In this document: positions 1 through 5,528 of the stretch, one piece after another
How positions within the stretch are numbered: the first letter of the stretch is position 1
Layout: each line of letters begins with the position of its first letter
From: an uncultured Microbacterium sp.
Lineage (GTDB): Bacteria > Actinomycetota > Actinomycetes > Actinomycetales > Microbacteriaceae
NCBI GenBank assembly: GCA_947647645.1
Contig: CANSLE010000142.1
Location: 1 to 6,589, forward strand
Direction: 5' to 3'
DNA length: 6,589 nucleotides
Notes under the pieces: model-generated
The model's database searches: none
What the model was told of the DNA's origin: nothing
What the model saw: only the letters and a program-made list of their open reading frames with translations
Program-made: the position numbers and the translations under genes

Positions 1-36
1 CGCGGCCTGCGGGGCCGCCGCGGCCTGCGGGGCCGC
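1..36. repeat. Two perfect 18-bp tandem units encoding APQAAA-type repeats
   Basis: The unit CGCGGCCTGCGGGGCCGC occurs at 1-18 and again at 19-36, and is partly continued after 36. On the minus strand it encodes the Ala/Pro/Gln tail of the membrane protein. The array may go on beyond the left edge. Such in-frame units can vary in number by slippage. Confidence 0.8.
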
Positions 37-723
37 CGCCGCGGGAGCCTGCGACGCACCGTAGGGAACCGACCCGTACGGCACGGGGGCCGCGACCTGC
101 GGGCGGGGACGCTTGGGAGCGAACAGCGCGTTGACGAGAGGCAGCAGCGCAGTGCCCACCGCGGCGAGGATCGCGAGCGCGACCACCACGCGCCAATACA
201 GCGGACGGTAGTCGACGAACTCCTCCGTCATCAGCGGGAGCACCAACATGACCATGAGGATCGCGACCAGGCCGATGGTGACGTACGTGACGATCGAGGT
301 GAAAGTCGTCTGGTGGCGGACGAATGCCTTGAGGTAGAGGCGCGCGTGCAGCAGGGCGCCCTGGATGATGAGCGCGATGAGGATGAACGTGAACACGCGT
401 TCGGCGCCGACGCCGAAGTAGCCGCTCGTCGGCATCCAGATGAGGAACGCGCCGACCAGCAGGATCAGCACCCATGAGATCATGCTCGCGAGCGCGAGCC
501 ACGTCGGGCGCGCGGGCGCCATATTGGACTCGGCGATCGACACACCGGCGAAGCCCGCGAGCAGCAGGATCGTGAGGAACGCCTTGCCGACGATGCCGTT
601 CGAGTCGCCGACGAGCACCCAGACGACGCAGACGAGAGCCGCGGCGATGAGGGCACCGATCGCCACCCAGATCGTCGCCCGCAGGATCTTGGTGGATTGC
701 GGTGAGCTGGTCGGCTCGGTCAT
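1..723 (-). CDS. Six-helix integral membrane protein, C-terminus cut by window edge
   Basis: The frame is open from an ATG at 721-723 to the left edge, giving 241 residues without a stop; the C-terminus is missing. A good Shine-Dalgarno sequence (AAGGGGA, five bases before ATG) supports the start. The product has a short polar N-terminus (MTEPTSSPQS) and then hydrophobic stretches at about 14-38, 46-63, 76-97, 107-126, 141-164 and 176-201, which I read as six transmembrane helices. After the last helix comes a basic segment (KRPRP) and a tail rich in Ala, Pro and Gln with YGSVPYG and APQAAA repeats, probably cytoplasmic. I recognise no catalytic motif or family. The gene lies downstream of tRNA-Tyr on the same strand but a terminator separates them, so it is probably transcribed on its own; I found no convincing promoter for it. 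That it encodes a membrane protein is near certain; its function is unknown. Confidence 0.85.
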   Translation of the reverse strand, partial: MTEPTSSPQSTKILRATIWVAIGALIAAALVCVVWVLVGDSNGIVGKAFLTILLLAGFAGVSIAESNMAPARPTWLALASMISWVLILLVGAFLIWMPTSGYFGVGAERVFTFILIALIIQGALLHARLYLKAFVRHQTTFTSIVTYVTIGLVAILMVMLVLPLMTEEFVDYRPLYWRVVVALAILAAVGTALLPLVNALFAPKRPRPQVAAPVPYGSVPYGASQAPAAAAPQAAAAPQAA

Positions 724-805
724 GTCGTTCCCCTTCGTCGGGCGTCCATCCGTGCTACAATCCTGTCACGAGGGTGCGACGGTGCGTCAGGAACATCCGT
801 CAACG

Positions 806-828
806 CGAAAGACCCCGCCGCAGCGGGG
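806..828 (-). terminator. Intrinsic terminator of tRNA-Tyr
   Basis: A perfect 6-bp GC stem (CCCCGC at 813-818, loop CGCA, GCGGGG at 823-828) lies 12 bases past the tRNA 3' end. Read on the minus strand it is followed by TCTTT, a short U-rich tract. Placement and orientation fit termination of the tRNA transcript before the membrane-protein gene. Confidence 0.75.
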
Positions 829-840
829 CCTCTCTGAGGG

Positions 841-922
841 TGGCGAGTGAGGGATTCGAACCCCCGAAGTCGAAGACGGCTGATTTACAGTCAGATCCCT
901 TTGGCCGCTTGGGTAACTCGCC
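841..922 (-). tRNA. tRNA-Tyr (anticodon GTA)
   Basis: The 82-nt minus-strand sequence folds as a type II tRNA. The acceptor stem is GGCGAGT/ACTCGCC (7 perfect pairs), the D stem is CCC/GGG, and the anticodon loop is CTGTAAA with anticodon GTA. A long variable arm contains GTC-TTC-GAC, and the T loop is TTCGAAT on a GGGGG/CCCTC stem. The discriminator is A. CCA is not encoded (genome reads A-CCC), so CCA must be added after transcription. The base pair at the foot of the anticodon stem (27-43) appears to be T-C, a mismatch; the other four pairs are sound. The long variable arm with GTA is the standard bacterial tyrosine tRNA form. Confidence 0.97.
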
Positions 923-971
923 AAGTGCGCACCCGCCCAGCTTTTTCAGTCGACCGGAGGCGCGATCAACC

Positions 972-977
972 ATCTTA
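972..977 (-). promoter_or_regulatory. Probable -10 box of tRNA-Tyr
   Basis: On the minus strand TAAGAT lies 49 bases before the tRNA 5' end, which would leave a leader of roughly 40 nt for RNase P to remove. The -35 region (near 995-1001, T-rich TTTTCG or TTTCGG) is a poor match, and it overlaps the U-tract of the upstream terminator. Confidence 0.45.
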
Positions 978-996
978 CCCGGCCGGGAGCCTTCCG

Positions 997-1020
997 AAAA
1001 ACCGGAGGCCGCATCGCCTC
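997..1020 (-). terminator. Probable intrinsic terminator of the FBP-domain gene
   Basis: Read on the minus strand, GAGGC (1016-1020) pairs with GCCTC (1005-1009) over a six-base loop, followed after three bases by TTTTT (997-1001). It begins one base after the stop codon of the FBP gene. The stem has only five pairs, so it may be weak, but the U-tract is unusual in this GC-rich context. Confidence 0.5.
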
Positions 1021-1021
1021 G

Positions 1022-1507
1022 TCAGACCGGCGCGACGACGCGATCGACGAACGCTTCGACCCGGTGGCGCGTGCCGTCGATCCGCCGATCCACGCTCGCC
1101 CGCACCTCGCTCGGCGCGAGCGGCGCGGCGAGCCGGACGTTGTCGTGGCAGCCCAGATCGGCGCAGATGTAGGTGCCGACGCTGTCGCCTCGCGCCCCGG
1201 CATCCCCCGCCCGGCGCGCCGTGAACAGGGCGACCTGATTGCCGGGCTGCATCGTGTGGCAGAGGTTGCACATCGCGGCGCGCGGCCGCGCTCCGGATGC
1301 CGCGCGCAGCACGATCCCGGTCGGCACGCCGTCCCGTTCGACGACCAGGTAGCCGCGGCCGCGGAAGTCCGGGTCGGACCAGGCGAGGAAGTCCAGGTGG
1401 TCCCAGTCGGCGAGCACGAGCGCGAGGGGCACGCCGATCCGATCGACCTCGTCGGGTGTCGCATTGACGAGCGCGGCACGCACCTGATCCTCCGTGAGCG
1501 GCTGCAT
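1022..1507 (-). CDS. FBP domain protein (FusB-type EF-G-binding treble-clef zinc finger)
   Basis: The 161-aa product has an N-terminal helical part (MQPLTEDQVRAALVNATPDE), a conserved-looking WDHLDFLAW segment at 35-43, and then a zinc-binding region. C80-N-L-C83-H-T and, 31 residues later, Y-I-C115-A-D-L-G-C120 make a four-cysteine treble clef. This layout, with MCNLCHT and GTYICADL, matches the C-terminal domain of FusB/FBP elongation-factor-G-binding proteins. In staphylococci these free EF-G from the ribosome and give fusidic acid resistance; in actinobacteria the single-domain homologues are widespread and their role is not settled. The ATG at 1505-1507 is preceded by TAGACT six bases upstream and at most a weak GGA, so the mRNA may be leaderless. 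The gene lies 38 bp after the kinase-like gene on the same strand but seems to have its own promoter. Family assignment is firm; a resistance role is not implied. Confidence 0.88.
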   Translation of the reverse strand: MQPLTEDQVRAALVNATPDEVDRIGVPLALVLADWDHLDFLAWSDPDFRGRGYLVVERDGVPTGIVLRAASGARPRAAMCNLCHTMQPGNQVALFTARRAGDAGARGDSVGTYICADLGCHDNVRLAAPLAPSEVRASVDRRIDGTRHRVEAFVDRVVAPV

Positions 1508-1513
1508 CCGTCC

Positions 1514-1519
1514 AGTCTA
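1514..1519 (-). promoter_or_regulatory. Leaderless-type -10 box of the FBP gene
   Basis: TAGACT on the minus strand ends six bases before the ATG at 1507. With transcription starting about seven bases past the box, the mRNA would begin at or near the A of ATG. I see no clear -35. The same box precedes both yajQ starts. Confidence 0.5.
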
Positions 1520-1545
1520 CGAACCGGCTCGCGGCGGCGGGCCGG

Positions 1546-2412
1546 TCAGCTTCCGTACGTGTCGTTGGCCCGCGCGACGGCGCGTTGGATCTCTGCAGCG
1601 GGCCGACCTCCCGCTATCGCGAAGCCCAGCAGCTGCAGGGGGTAGGTCGCCGCGACGAGGCGTGCGCGGTGGGCGACCTCGGGCGGAACGATGGCCGCGA
1701 CGGCGTCCCACCCGTGCCACGTCGCGAGCGCCGCGACGTCCTTCGCCTCGTCGTCGGCGGCAGCGAGGTCCCAGTCGATCACGCCGGCGACGGTGGAGGC
1801 GACGCCACCGGTCCACAGCACGTTGCTGCCGGCGAGGTCGCCGTGCGTCAGCACATCGCGGTGCGACGCAAGCCCGACGAACGCTTCGGCGGCGCGGCGA
1901 GCATTCTCGCGCGCACCGGGAGCGAGCATCGCAATCGCCTCGTCGTTCATGATGCGCAAGCCCTCCGCACCCCCGAAGAAGGCGTGCCGATGGGCCAGAT
2001 GCGCCTGAAGCCGGGCGAGGTCGACCTCGCGAAGGGCGTCGAGGAGGCGTCGAAGCTCTCGCGGATCGCCGCTCCCGCTGGGGTGCGGCTCACCGTCGAG
2101 GCGTTCCTGTGCGATCGCGACGACACCGGTAGCCGCACCGTCGTCGATCGCCGCCGCAGCGGAGCGCGGCACCGCGAAGGGCAGAGGCGGGAGGACGTCG
2201 ATGAGGCGCTGCGCGCGGAGGGCCTCGGATGCCGCCTCTGCGGTACGCGCCACCCGCACCGCGACATGTCCGGCGAGCACCACGAGGTTCGCAGAACCGT
2301 GCTCCACGCGCTGCCAGTCGTCGCGCGGCACGCTCTCCCCCGCGGCGCGGAGCGCCCGCGCGACGACATCGTCGACGACATCATCTGCGGGCGTGATGAA
2401 GCCCGTGTACAC
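1546..2412 (-). CDS. Aminoglycoside phosphotransferase (APH)-family kinase-like protein
   Basis: The 288-aa product has the APH/choline-kinase fold signature. An N-lobe contains HGSANLVV (38-45, glycine-rich loop) and VAVRVAR (50-56), where arginine stands at or near the position of the usual ATP-anchoring lysine. The Brenner-type catalytic motif is LTHGDLAGSNVLW, with H190, D192 and N197. The metal-binding motif is VIDWDLAAAD, with D213 and D215. The catalytic residues are all present, so an active small-molecule kinase is plausible. The substrate cannot be told; many actinobacterial paralogues of this size are not resistance enzymes. The start is GTG at 2410-2412, chosen because TAGGGT lies exactly six bases upstream and the residues from MYTGF on give a normal N-terminus; no Shine-Dalgarno sequence is present. 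The gene is very GC-rich (one 60-base line counted by hand is about 77%) and divergent from the original yajQ promoter. Confidence 0.88.
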   Translation of the reverse strand: MYTGFITPADDVVDDVVARALRAAGESVPRDDWQRVEHGSANLVVLAGHVAVRVARTAEAASEALRAQRLIDVLPPLPFAVPRSAAAAIDDGAATGVVAIAQERLDGEPHPSGSGDPRELRRLLDALREVDLARLQAHLAHRHAFFGGAEGLRIMNDEAIAMLAPGARENARRAAEAFVGLASHRDVLTHGDLAGSNVLWTGGVASTVAGVIDWDLAAADDEAKDVAALATWHGWDAVAAIVPPEVAHRARLVAATYPLQLLGFAIAGGRPAAEIQRAVARANDTYGS

Positions 2413-2418
2413 GGTTCA

Positions 2419-2424
2419 ACCCTA
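2419..2424 (-). promoter_or_regulatory. Leaderless-type -10 box of the APH-family gene
   Basis: TAGGGT on the minus strand, then six bases (TGAACC), then the GTG start. The same hexamer and spacing occur before the YkuD lipoprotein gene. No clear -35 is visible. Confidence 0.5.
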
Positions 2425-2485
2425 CGGGGACCGCGCGGGGCTCGCCCGAACCGCGGCATCCCCCGTCCGCGCGAGCGCGCGCGAT

Positions 2486-2491
2486 TAGACT
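2486..2491 (+). promoter_or_regulatory. Original yajQ -10 box, now driving only a remnant
   Basis: TAGACT lies seven bases before the ATG of the yajQ remnant. It is the same hexamer as before the intact yajQ at 4990. It would now direct a transcript into the left end of the island, possibly contributing to expression of the NTPase gene. Confidence 0.55.
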
Positions 2492-2498
2492 GCCACGC

Positions 2499-2534
2499 AT
2501 GGCTGACTCCAGTTTCGACATCGTCTCCACATAA
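2499..2534 (+). pseudogene. yajQ: Orphaned 5' end of yajQ (11 codons plus stop)
   Basis: The reading frame gives MADSSFDIVST and then TAA. The first ten residues correspond to the start of the intact YajQ encoded from 5002 (MASDSSFDIVSK), with one residue fewer and several synonymous differences (for example GCT against GCC, ATC against ATT). Similarity ends abruptly after GTCTCCA at 2523-2529; what follows bears no relation to yajQ. I read this as the native start of yajQ, cut off by insertion of the element to its right. Its promoter sits just upstream and the divergent APH-family gene is its natural neighbour. The alternative, that a partial duplication of yajQ came in with the island, would give the same picture; the codon differences show the two copies are not a recent exact duplication. 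Confidence 0.8.
2514..2529 (+). other. Left junction repeat (attL-like)
   Basis: TTCGACATCGTCTCCA. It matches 5020-5035 at 15 of 16 positions (the ninth base is C here, T there). To its left lies native-looking yajQ start, to its right island DNA. The crossover most likely fell in GTCTCCA (2523-2529), which is identical in both copies. Confidence 0.6.
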
Positions 2535-2641
2535 CCGTGGACCGGCGGTGCCGTGATCGACCAACACGACGGACCATCTCACGCGCCGAGGACGGCGAAC
2601 GCAGAATCACACGTCAAGTCCGTTTGAACTGACCGGCGTGC

Positions 2642-2671
2642 TCGACCCGCGGGCTTTGCTTCCTATACGTT
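2642..2671 (+). promoter_or_regulatory. Probable promoter of the NTPase gene
   Basis: The AT-rich stretch TATACGTT at 2664-2671 contains TACGTT (TANNNT) exactly six bases before the GTG start, the same geometry as the leaderless genes of the host. TCGACC at 2642-2647, 16 bases before TATACG, is a partial -35 match. No Shine-Dalgarno sequence precedes the GTG, which favours a leaderless transcript. Confidence 0.4.
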
Positions 2672-2677
2672 TCAAAT

Positions 2678-4831
2678 GTGCGCGAACGCCTTACAACTCT
2701 CATTGACTCCATGCCGCAAGTACGTCCCGGCGAGCAACCGTACGAGATGCACGACGGAAACTTCCGTATTCTTGAGGAAGTAGCCGCAAACTACGTCTGG
2801 CCCGATCTTGAGCTCGACGGCAAGTCAACTTCGGCTGCGAGTGCACTCGTTCTGATAACAGCCCCCGGCGCGATGGGCAAGTCCGCAGCGGCAGAAGCCA
2901 TCGCTGCCACCACCCGCATGCCGTACGTCGATCTCGGGACGATTCGCGTCGGAGCGAGCACCCTGACCGGCGAACTGACTAAGGCAGTCGGGGAGGAGAA
3001 CTACAGCTCATTCATGCGGGCCCTTCGCGCGGGAGAGGCTGCACTCATCCTCGACAGTAGCGACGAAGCGCAGTTGCGCGTGGGACGAGATAACTACCTG
3101 GCGTTTCTGGAGGATCTCGCATACTTGGTTCGCGACGCCAAGCCGTCTCAGCAGATCGTCATGCTGGGTCGGAGGGACTCGACTGAAACTACTCTGATCG
3201 CGCTTGGCGATCGCGGCATTCAGCCGCCGGTCTATCGCATCGCTCCGCTCTCGCATCGTCAGGCGTCTGATCTGATTGACGTAACACTGGATTCGGGGTC
3301 CGAGCGTACCGGCGTTCATCGACAGCACGCCGTTCCGTTCGGGCAATTTAGGGACGCACTCTTCACGGATCTTGCGAACGCGTTGGAACCGGGCGTCGCC
3401 TCAGAGGGGCTCGACTATTGGCCAGAAGTTGAACACTTTGTCGGCTATCCGCCGGTCGTGGTAGCCCTCGCGGAGCGATTGGACGGTGAAGACAACCCTA
3501 AGGCGGCGCTCGAGGAGCTGAATGCGACTCCCAGATCAGGGCTGCCTCAACTACGTGGAACCCTGCTCCGGGGTGTCGTTGAAAAAATCATGGAGCGAGA
3601 GAGGTCCAAAGTCCGGCGCCGCGTCAGCGATGCGCTGCATATCAAGCCCGACGACCCCATCCGGAACTCCTTCTATGACCTGGATGAGCAAGCGCTGCGG
3701 CTGCTGAACATGACGGGGACCGTCGGACTGCTTATCGACCACCCTGCTATCCTTGAGCCCGTAGACCGGATTAAGTACGACCGCCTCCTCAAGTCATTCG
3801 TTCTGGATCATCCGTTCATCTTCAACGGCGCATTCGCAAACAGCGTCTTTAGTGACTATGTGAGAGCTTGGGCGGTGTCATCATCTCTCAGCAAGGTGTA
3901 CGCAGAGAATAGATCGAAGTTCTTCGCGAGCTTGCCGAAGGCGGGTCCGTTTTTTACTCACTTCTTGCACGCTTTGACAGCGAACGCTAGTGGCGTGGGA
4001 ACCATCCCCGAAGACCTCGTCGATGACGCTCTCCACTCGTACGCGATGGGAGCCGAGGCAGGCACGTCCACGTATGTACAGCGGGATGAGCGAGCGGTCC
4101 TCTTCTTCCGTGACGACGATCGACAGGGCGCGGGGCCCAGCTTTTCTTTCGAAGTAACGGAGCTCTCGGGCATCTTGCCTCTGACCAGCCCGATAGCTCG
4201 GACACTGGTTATTACGGATTACGGAGTACTCCTGCGGGGAATATCTGGCAGCCTCGATATCGGTCCGAATACCCACATCATCGCCGAATTTGTCGAGATC
4301 GAAGCGACGTCCTTCACCGCTTTCAGCGGCCCCGAGGAGGACGCATCCTGGAACATCATCTCGGCAAGAGAGGTGAAGCACGACACCGATCTCAATGTCA
4401 GAGCCGTTCCCTCACCGTCGCTGGCGGTCAGCTGGGACGACCCCTGGCACCAGTGGTCCGAGTACGTTGCGAACCTTGCGACTGACCCACGTTTGCCACG
4501 CCGTGTGTCCGCTCAGGTGGTTGTCTGCATCCGTCGGGTTTTGTCGTCGTTCAAGGCAAGCATGGTGAACGATCCGAGTGTCTCGTCCGAGAAAATGGAC
4601 CGTGTCATCATCGGCGACAACGAGATCTTTAAGGCCGCTTTCGAAGCCATGATCGCCCTCGGAGTGGTCGCCCGCGAAGGTAACCTGTACCGCGTCAGCC
4701 TGGACAAGCTCGGCGGCTACGGCGTCTCCTGGGCAACACTGCGAGGGGACGATGCCGCGACCGTTCTCCGTCCTTTGACGTACGACATCGTCGCCCGTCC
4801 AGAACTAGATCCATTCAAGACGGCGAGTTGA
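2678..4831 (+). CDS. STAND/NACHT-like P-loop NTPase, sole cargo of the island
   Basis: The 717-aa product has an N-terminal segment (1-55) of unknown type, then a P-loop NTPase core. The Walker A motif is TAPGAMGKSA at 61-70 (A62 in place of the usual first glycine; K68 and S69 present). Walker B is AALILDSSDEA at 121-131 with D126, D129 and E130, the hhhhDxxDE form typical of NACHT and related STAND proteins. A sensor-like VMLGRRDS lies at 161-168. Near 379-399 HPFIFNGAFANSVFSDYVRAW resembles the F-x-x-x-F-x-x-Y end of NACHT helical domains. Residues about 488-585 look rich in beta strands, and about 645-690 resemble a winged helix (MIALGVVAREGNLYRVSLDK). I see no nuclease, TIR, protease or transmembrane effector and no TPR, WD40 or LRR repeats. 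STAND NTPases are signalling switches and many bacterial ones defend against phage; this use here is inferred from fold and island setting. The start is GTG; the ATG at 2711 is a fallback. ATA, AGA and AGG codons mark it as acquired. Confidence 0.75.
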   Translation: MRERLTTLIDSMPQVRPGEQPYEMHDGNFRILEEVAANYVWPDLELDGKSTSAASALVLITAPGAMGKSAAAEAIAATTRMPYVDLGTIRVGASTLTGELTKAVGEENYSSFMRALRAGEAALILDSSDEAQLRVGRDNYLAFLEDLAYLVRDAKPSQQIVMLGRRDSTETTLIALGDRGIQPPVYRIAPLSHRQASDLIDVTLDSGSERTGVHRQHAVPFGQFRDALFTDLANALEPGVASEGLDYWPEVEHFVGYPPVVVALAERLDGEDNPKAALEELNATPRSGLPQLRGTLLRGVVEKIMERERSKVRRRVSDALHIKPDDPIRNSFYDLDEQALRLLNMTGTVGLLIDHPAILEPVDRIKYDRLLKSFVLDHPFIFNGAFANSVFSDYVRAWAVSSSLSKVYAENRSKFFASLPKAGPFFTHFLHALTANASGVGTIPEDLVDDALHSYAMGAEAGTSTYVQRDERAVLFFRDDDRQGAGPSFSFEVTELSGILPLTSPIARTLVITDYGVLLRGISGSLDIGPNTHIIAEFVEIEATSFTAFSGPEEDASWNIISAREVKHDTDLNVRAVPSPSLAVSWDDPWHQWSEYVANLATDPRLPRRVSAQVVVCIRRVLSSFKASMVNDPSVSSEKMDRVIIGDNEIFKAAFEAMIALGVVAREGNLYRVSLDKLGGYGVSWATLRGDDAATVLRPLTYDIVARPELDPFKTAS

Positions 4832-4911
4832 TGGCTGGCTCCGCCTCCTCGACTACGACCGCGAGCAGAAGTCGGCTACGCCCGGGTTCGCGATGCGAGC
4901 CAGGTCGGGTA

Positions 4912-4927
4912 GGTCGATCTTGGAGAC
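4912..4927 (-). repeat. 16-bp inverted copy of the yajQ junction sequence
   Basis: Read on the minus strand this is GTCTCCAAGATCGACC, identical to 5029-5044 within yajQ on the plus strand. The two are 101 bp apart in inverted orientation. It contains the crossover candidate GTCTCCA plus nine bases that belong to the native yajQ side of the junction, so it is more than a second element-borne core. Confidence 0.75.
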
Positions 4928-4942
4928 GTTCATACCTCCCAC

Positions 4943-4950
4943 TGGAGACG
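4943..4950 (-). repeat. Further inverted copy of the core motif CGTCTCCA
   Basis: TGGAGACG at 4943-4950 repeats TGGAGACG at 4921-4928, with 22 bp between starts. Both are inverted copies of CGTCTCCA found at the left junction (2522-2529). I saw GTCTCCA nowhere else apart from the right junction (5029-5035). Such clustered copies could be recombinase binding sites; that is inference. Confidence 0.4.
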
Positions 4951-4989
4951 CTGATTCACTCATCCGGATTTCGCGGAATTCTGCGGTTG

Positions 4990-4995
4990 TAGACT
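4990..4995 (+). promoter_or_regulatory. Replacement -10 box for yajQ carried by the island
   Basis: TAGACT is followed by six bases (TCCATC) and the yajQ ATG, so the mRNA is probably leaderless. It lies left of the right junction and hence inside the island. No clear -35 is visible; TTTCGC lies upstream near 4969. Confidence 0.5.
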
Positions 4996-5001
4996 TCCAT
5001 C

Positions 5002-5493
5002 ATGGCCAGCGACAGCTCCTTCGACATTGTCTCCAAGATCGACCGCCAGGAGGCGGACAACGCACTCAACCAGGCCCGCAAGGAGATCGAGCAGCGCTAC
5101 GACTTCAAGGGCACCGATGCGTCGATCGACTGGAGCGGCGAGGCGATCCTCATCAAGGCCAACAGCGAGGAGCGCGCGAAGGCCGTGCTCGACGTGTTCC
5201 AGTCGAAGCTGATCAAGCGGGGCATCTCGCTCAAGTCGCTCGATGCGGGCGAGCCGCAGGCATCCGGCAAGGAGTACCGCATCACCTCCACGCTCAAGGA
5301 GGGCATCTCCTCCGAGGACGCCAAGAAGATCAGCAAGATGATCCGCGATGAGGGACCCAAGTCGGTCAAGGCGCAGATCCAGGGCGACGAGCTGCGCGTG
5401 CAGTCCAAGTCGCGCGACGACCTGCAGGAGGTGCAGCGGATGCTGAAGGCCGCCGACCTCGACGTCGACCTGCAGTTCACCAACTACCGGTAA
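5002..5493 (+). CDS. yajQ: YajQ family nucleotide-binding protein
   Basis: The 163-aa product, a full-length family member, begins MASDSSFDIVSKIDRQEADN and carries the family hallmarks ARKEIEQRYDFKG (26-38), IDWSGEAILIKANSEERAKAV and, at the C-terminus, VQSKSRDDLQEVQRMLK followed by LQFTNYR. YajQ proteins fold as two RRM-like domains in the cytosol. Members have been reported to bind cyclic di-GMP (Xanthomonas), to bind nucleotides or RNA, and in Pseudomonas to stimulate transcription by the dsRNA phage phi6; the role in actinobacteria is unknown. The ATG at 5002 is fixed by similarity and by the TAGACT box six bases upstream. Codons 1-9 up to the junction at 5029-5035 appear to come from the inserted island, the rest is native. 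The gene is therefore a hybrid, probably fully functional because the replaced residues keep the consensus. Confidence 0.95.
   Translation: MASDSSFDIVSKIDRQEADNALNQARKEIEQRYDFKGTDASIDWSGEAILIKANSEERAKAVLDVFQSKLIKRGISLKSLDAGEPQASGKEYRITSTLKEGISSEDAKKISKMIRDEGPKSVKAQIQGDELRVQSKSRDDLQEVQRMLKAADLDVDLQFTNYR
5020..5035 (+). other. Right junction repeat (attR-like)
   Basis: TTCGACATTGTCTCCA, matching 2514-2529 at 15 of 16 positions. Island-borne yajQ start lies to its left and native yajQ to its right. Joining the outer flanks would restore a single yajQ reading TTCGACATCGTCTCCAAGAT, and the excised circle would carry TTCGACATTGTCTCCACATA. Confidence 0.6.
5029..5044 (+). repeat. Plus-strand arm of the 16-bp inverted pair
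   Basis: GTCTCCAAGATCGACC inside yajQ codons 10-15; its inverted partner is at 4912-4927. Confidence 0.75.
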
Positions 5494-5499
5494 GGGCGT

Positions 5500-5523
5500 C
5501 GCGCCGGCCGGCCGGCCGGCGCG
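5500..5523. terminator. Perfect 24-bp GC palindrome after yajQ
   Basis: CGCGCCGGCCGG followed directly by its reverse complement CCGGCCGGCGCG, starting six bases after the yajQ stop. As RNA it can form a very stable GC-only hairpin. It has no U-tract, so it would act as an L-shaped or U-less terminator, or as a 3' end stabiliser. Confidence 0.45.
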
Positions 5524-5528
5524 CGCAG

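Larger units (their letters stand above)
4853..4963 (-). other. Possible 36-aa ORF in the island's right end
   Basis: On the minus strand an ATG at 4961-4963 opens a 36-codon frame ending at TAG (4853-4855). A second in-frame ATG at 4931-4933 is directly preceded by GGGAGGT, which is too close to serve well as a ribosome site. The peptide contains VSKID, the same five residues as YajQ 11-15, because both are encoded by the 16-bp sequence described at 4912-4927. I recognise no family. It may be a real short gene, a remnant of a recombination gene, or chance. The rest of 4832-4989 shows no gene I can support. Confidence 0.2.
2514..5035. mobile_element. Small genomic island inserted in the 5' end of yajQ
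   Basis: About 2.5 kb bounded by near-identical 16-bp sequences within yajQ codons. Inside it GC is lower (single lines counted by hand give about 58-60% against 77% in the APH-family gene), and rare AT-rich codons such as ATA appear. The only long gene is the NTPase at 2678-4831. The right end supplies a replacement promoter, start codon and first nine codons of yajQ, so the target gene stays functional. This is the usual strategy of site-specific integrative elements that use gene ends, here a 5' end. No integrase, excisionase or replication gene is visible, so the element is either a decayed remainder, a cargo mobilised in trans, or was brought in by homologous recombination through yajQ. 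Flanking repeats and the interrupted gene are observed; the mechanism is inferred. Confidence 0.7.

Noticed and set aside
756..761. TACAAT, a good plus-strand -10 hexamer between the membrane protein and the tRNA.
   Set aside because: No matching -35 and no plausible rightward gene; it would only make antisense RNA against the tRNA region.
841..922. tRNA-Tyr as an attachment site for an island.
   Set aside because: No repeat of the tRNA 3' end is seen in the window and the neighbours look like core genome.
1064..1645. Long plus-strand open frames over the FBP and APH-family genes, and the many others like them.
   Set aside because: They lie opposite genes with clear motifs and have the Arg/Ala-rich composition of shadow frames in high-GC DNA.
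4871..4912. Plus-strand peptide VGYARVRDASQVG, reminiscent of the N-terminus of serine recombinases (xGYARVS).
   Set aside because: Only 13 residues before a stop, no start or ribosome site, and no further resolvase motif in any frame; most likely chance.
4893..5351. Long plus-strand frame overlapping the right island end and yajQ.
   Set aside because: It is out of frame with the clearly conserved YajQ protein and shows no family likeness; a GC-rich shadow frame.
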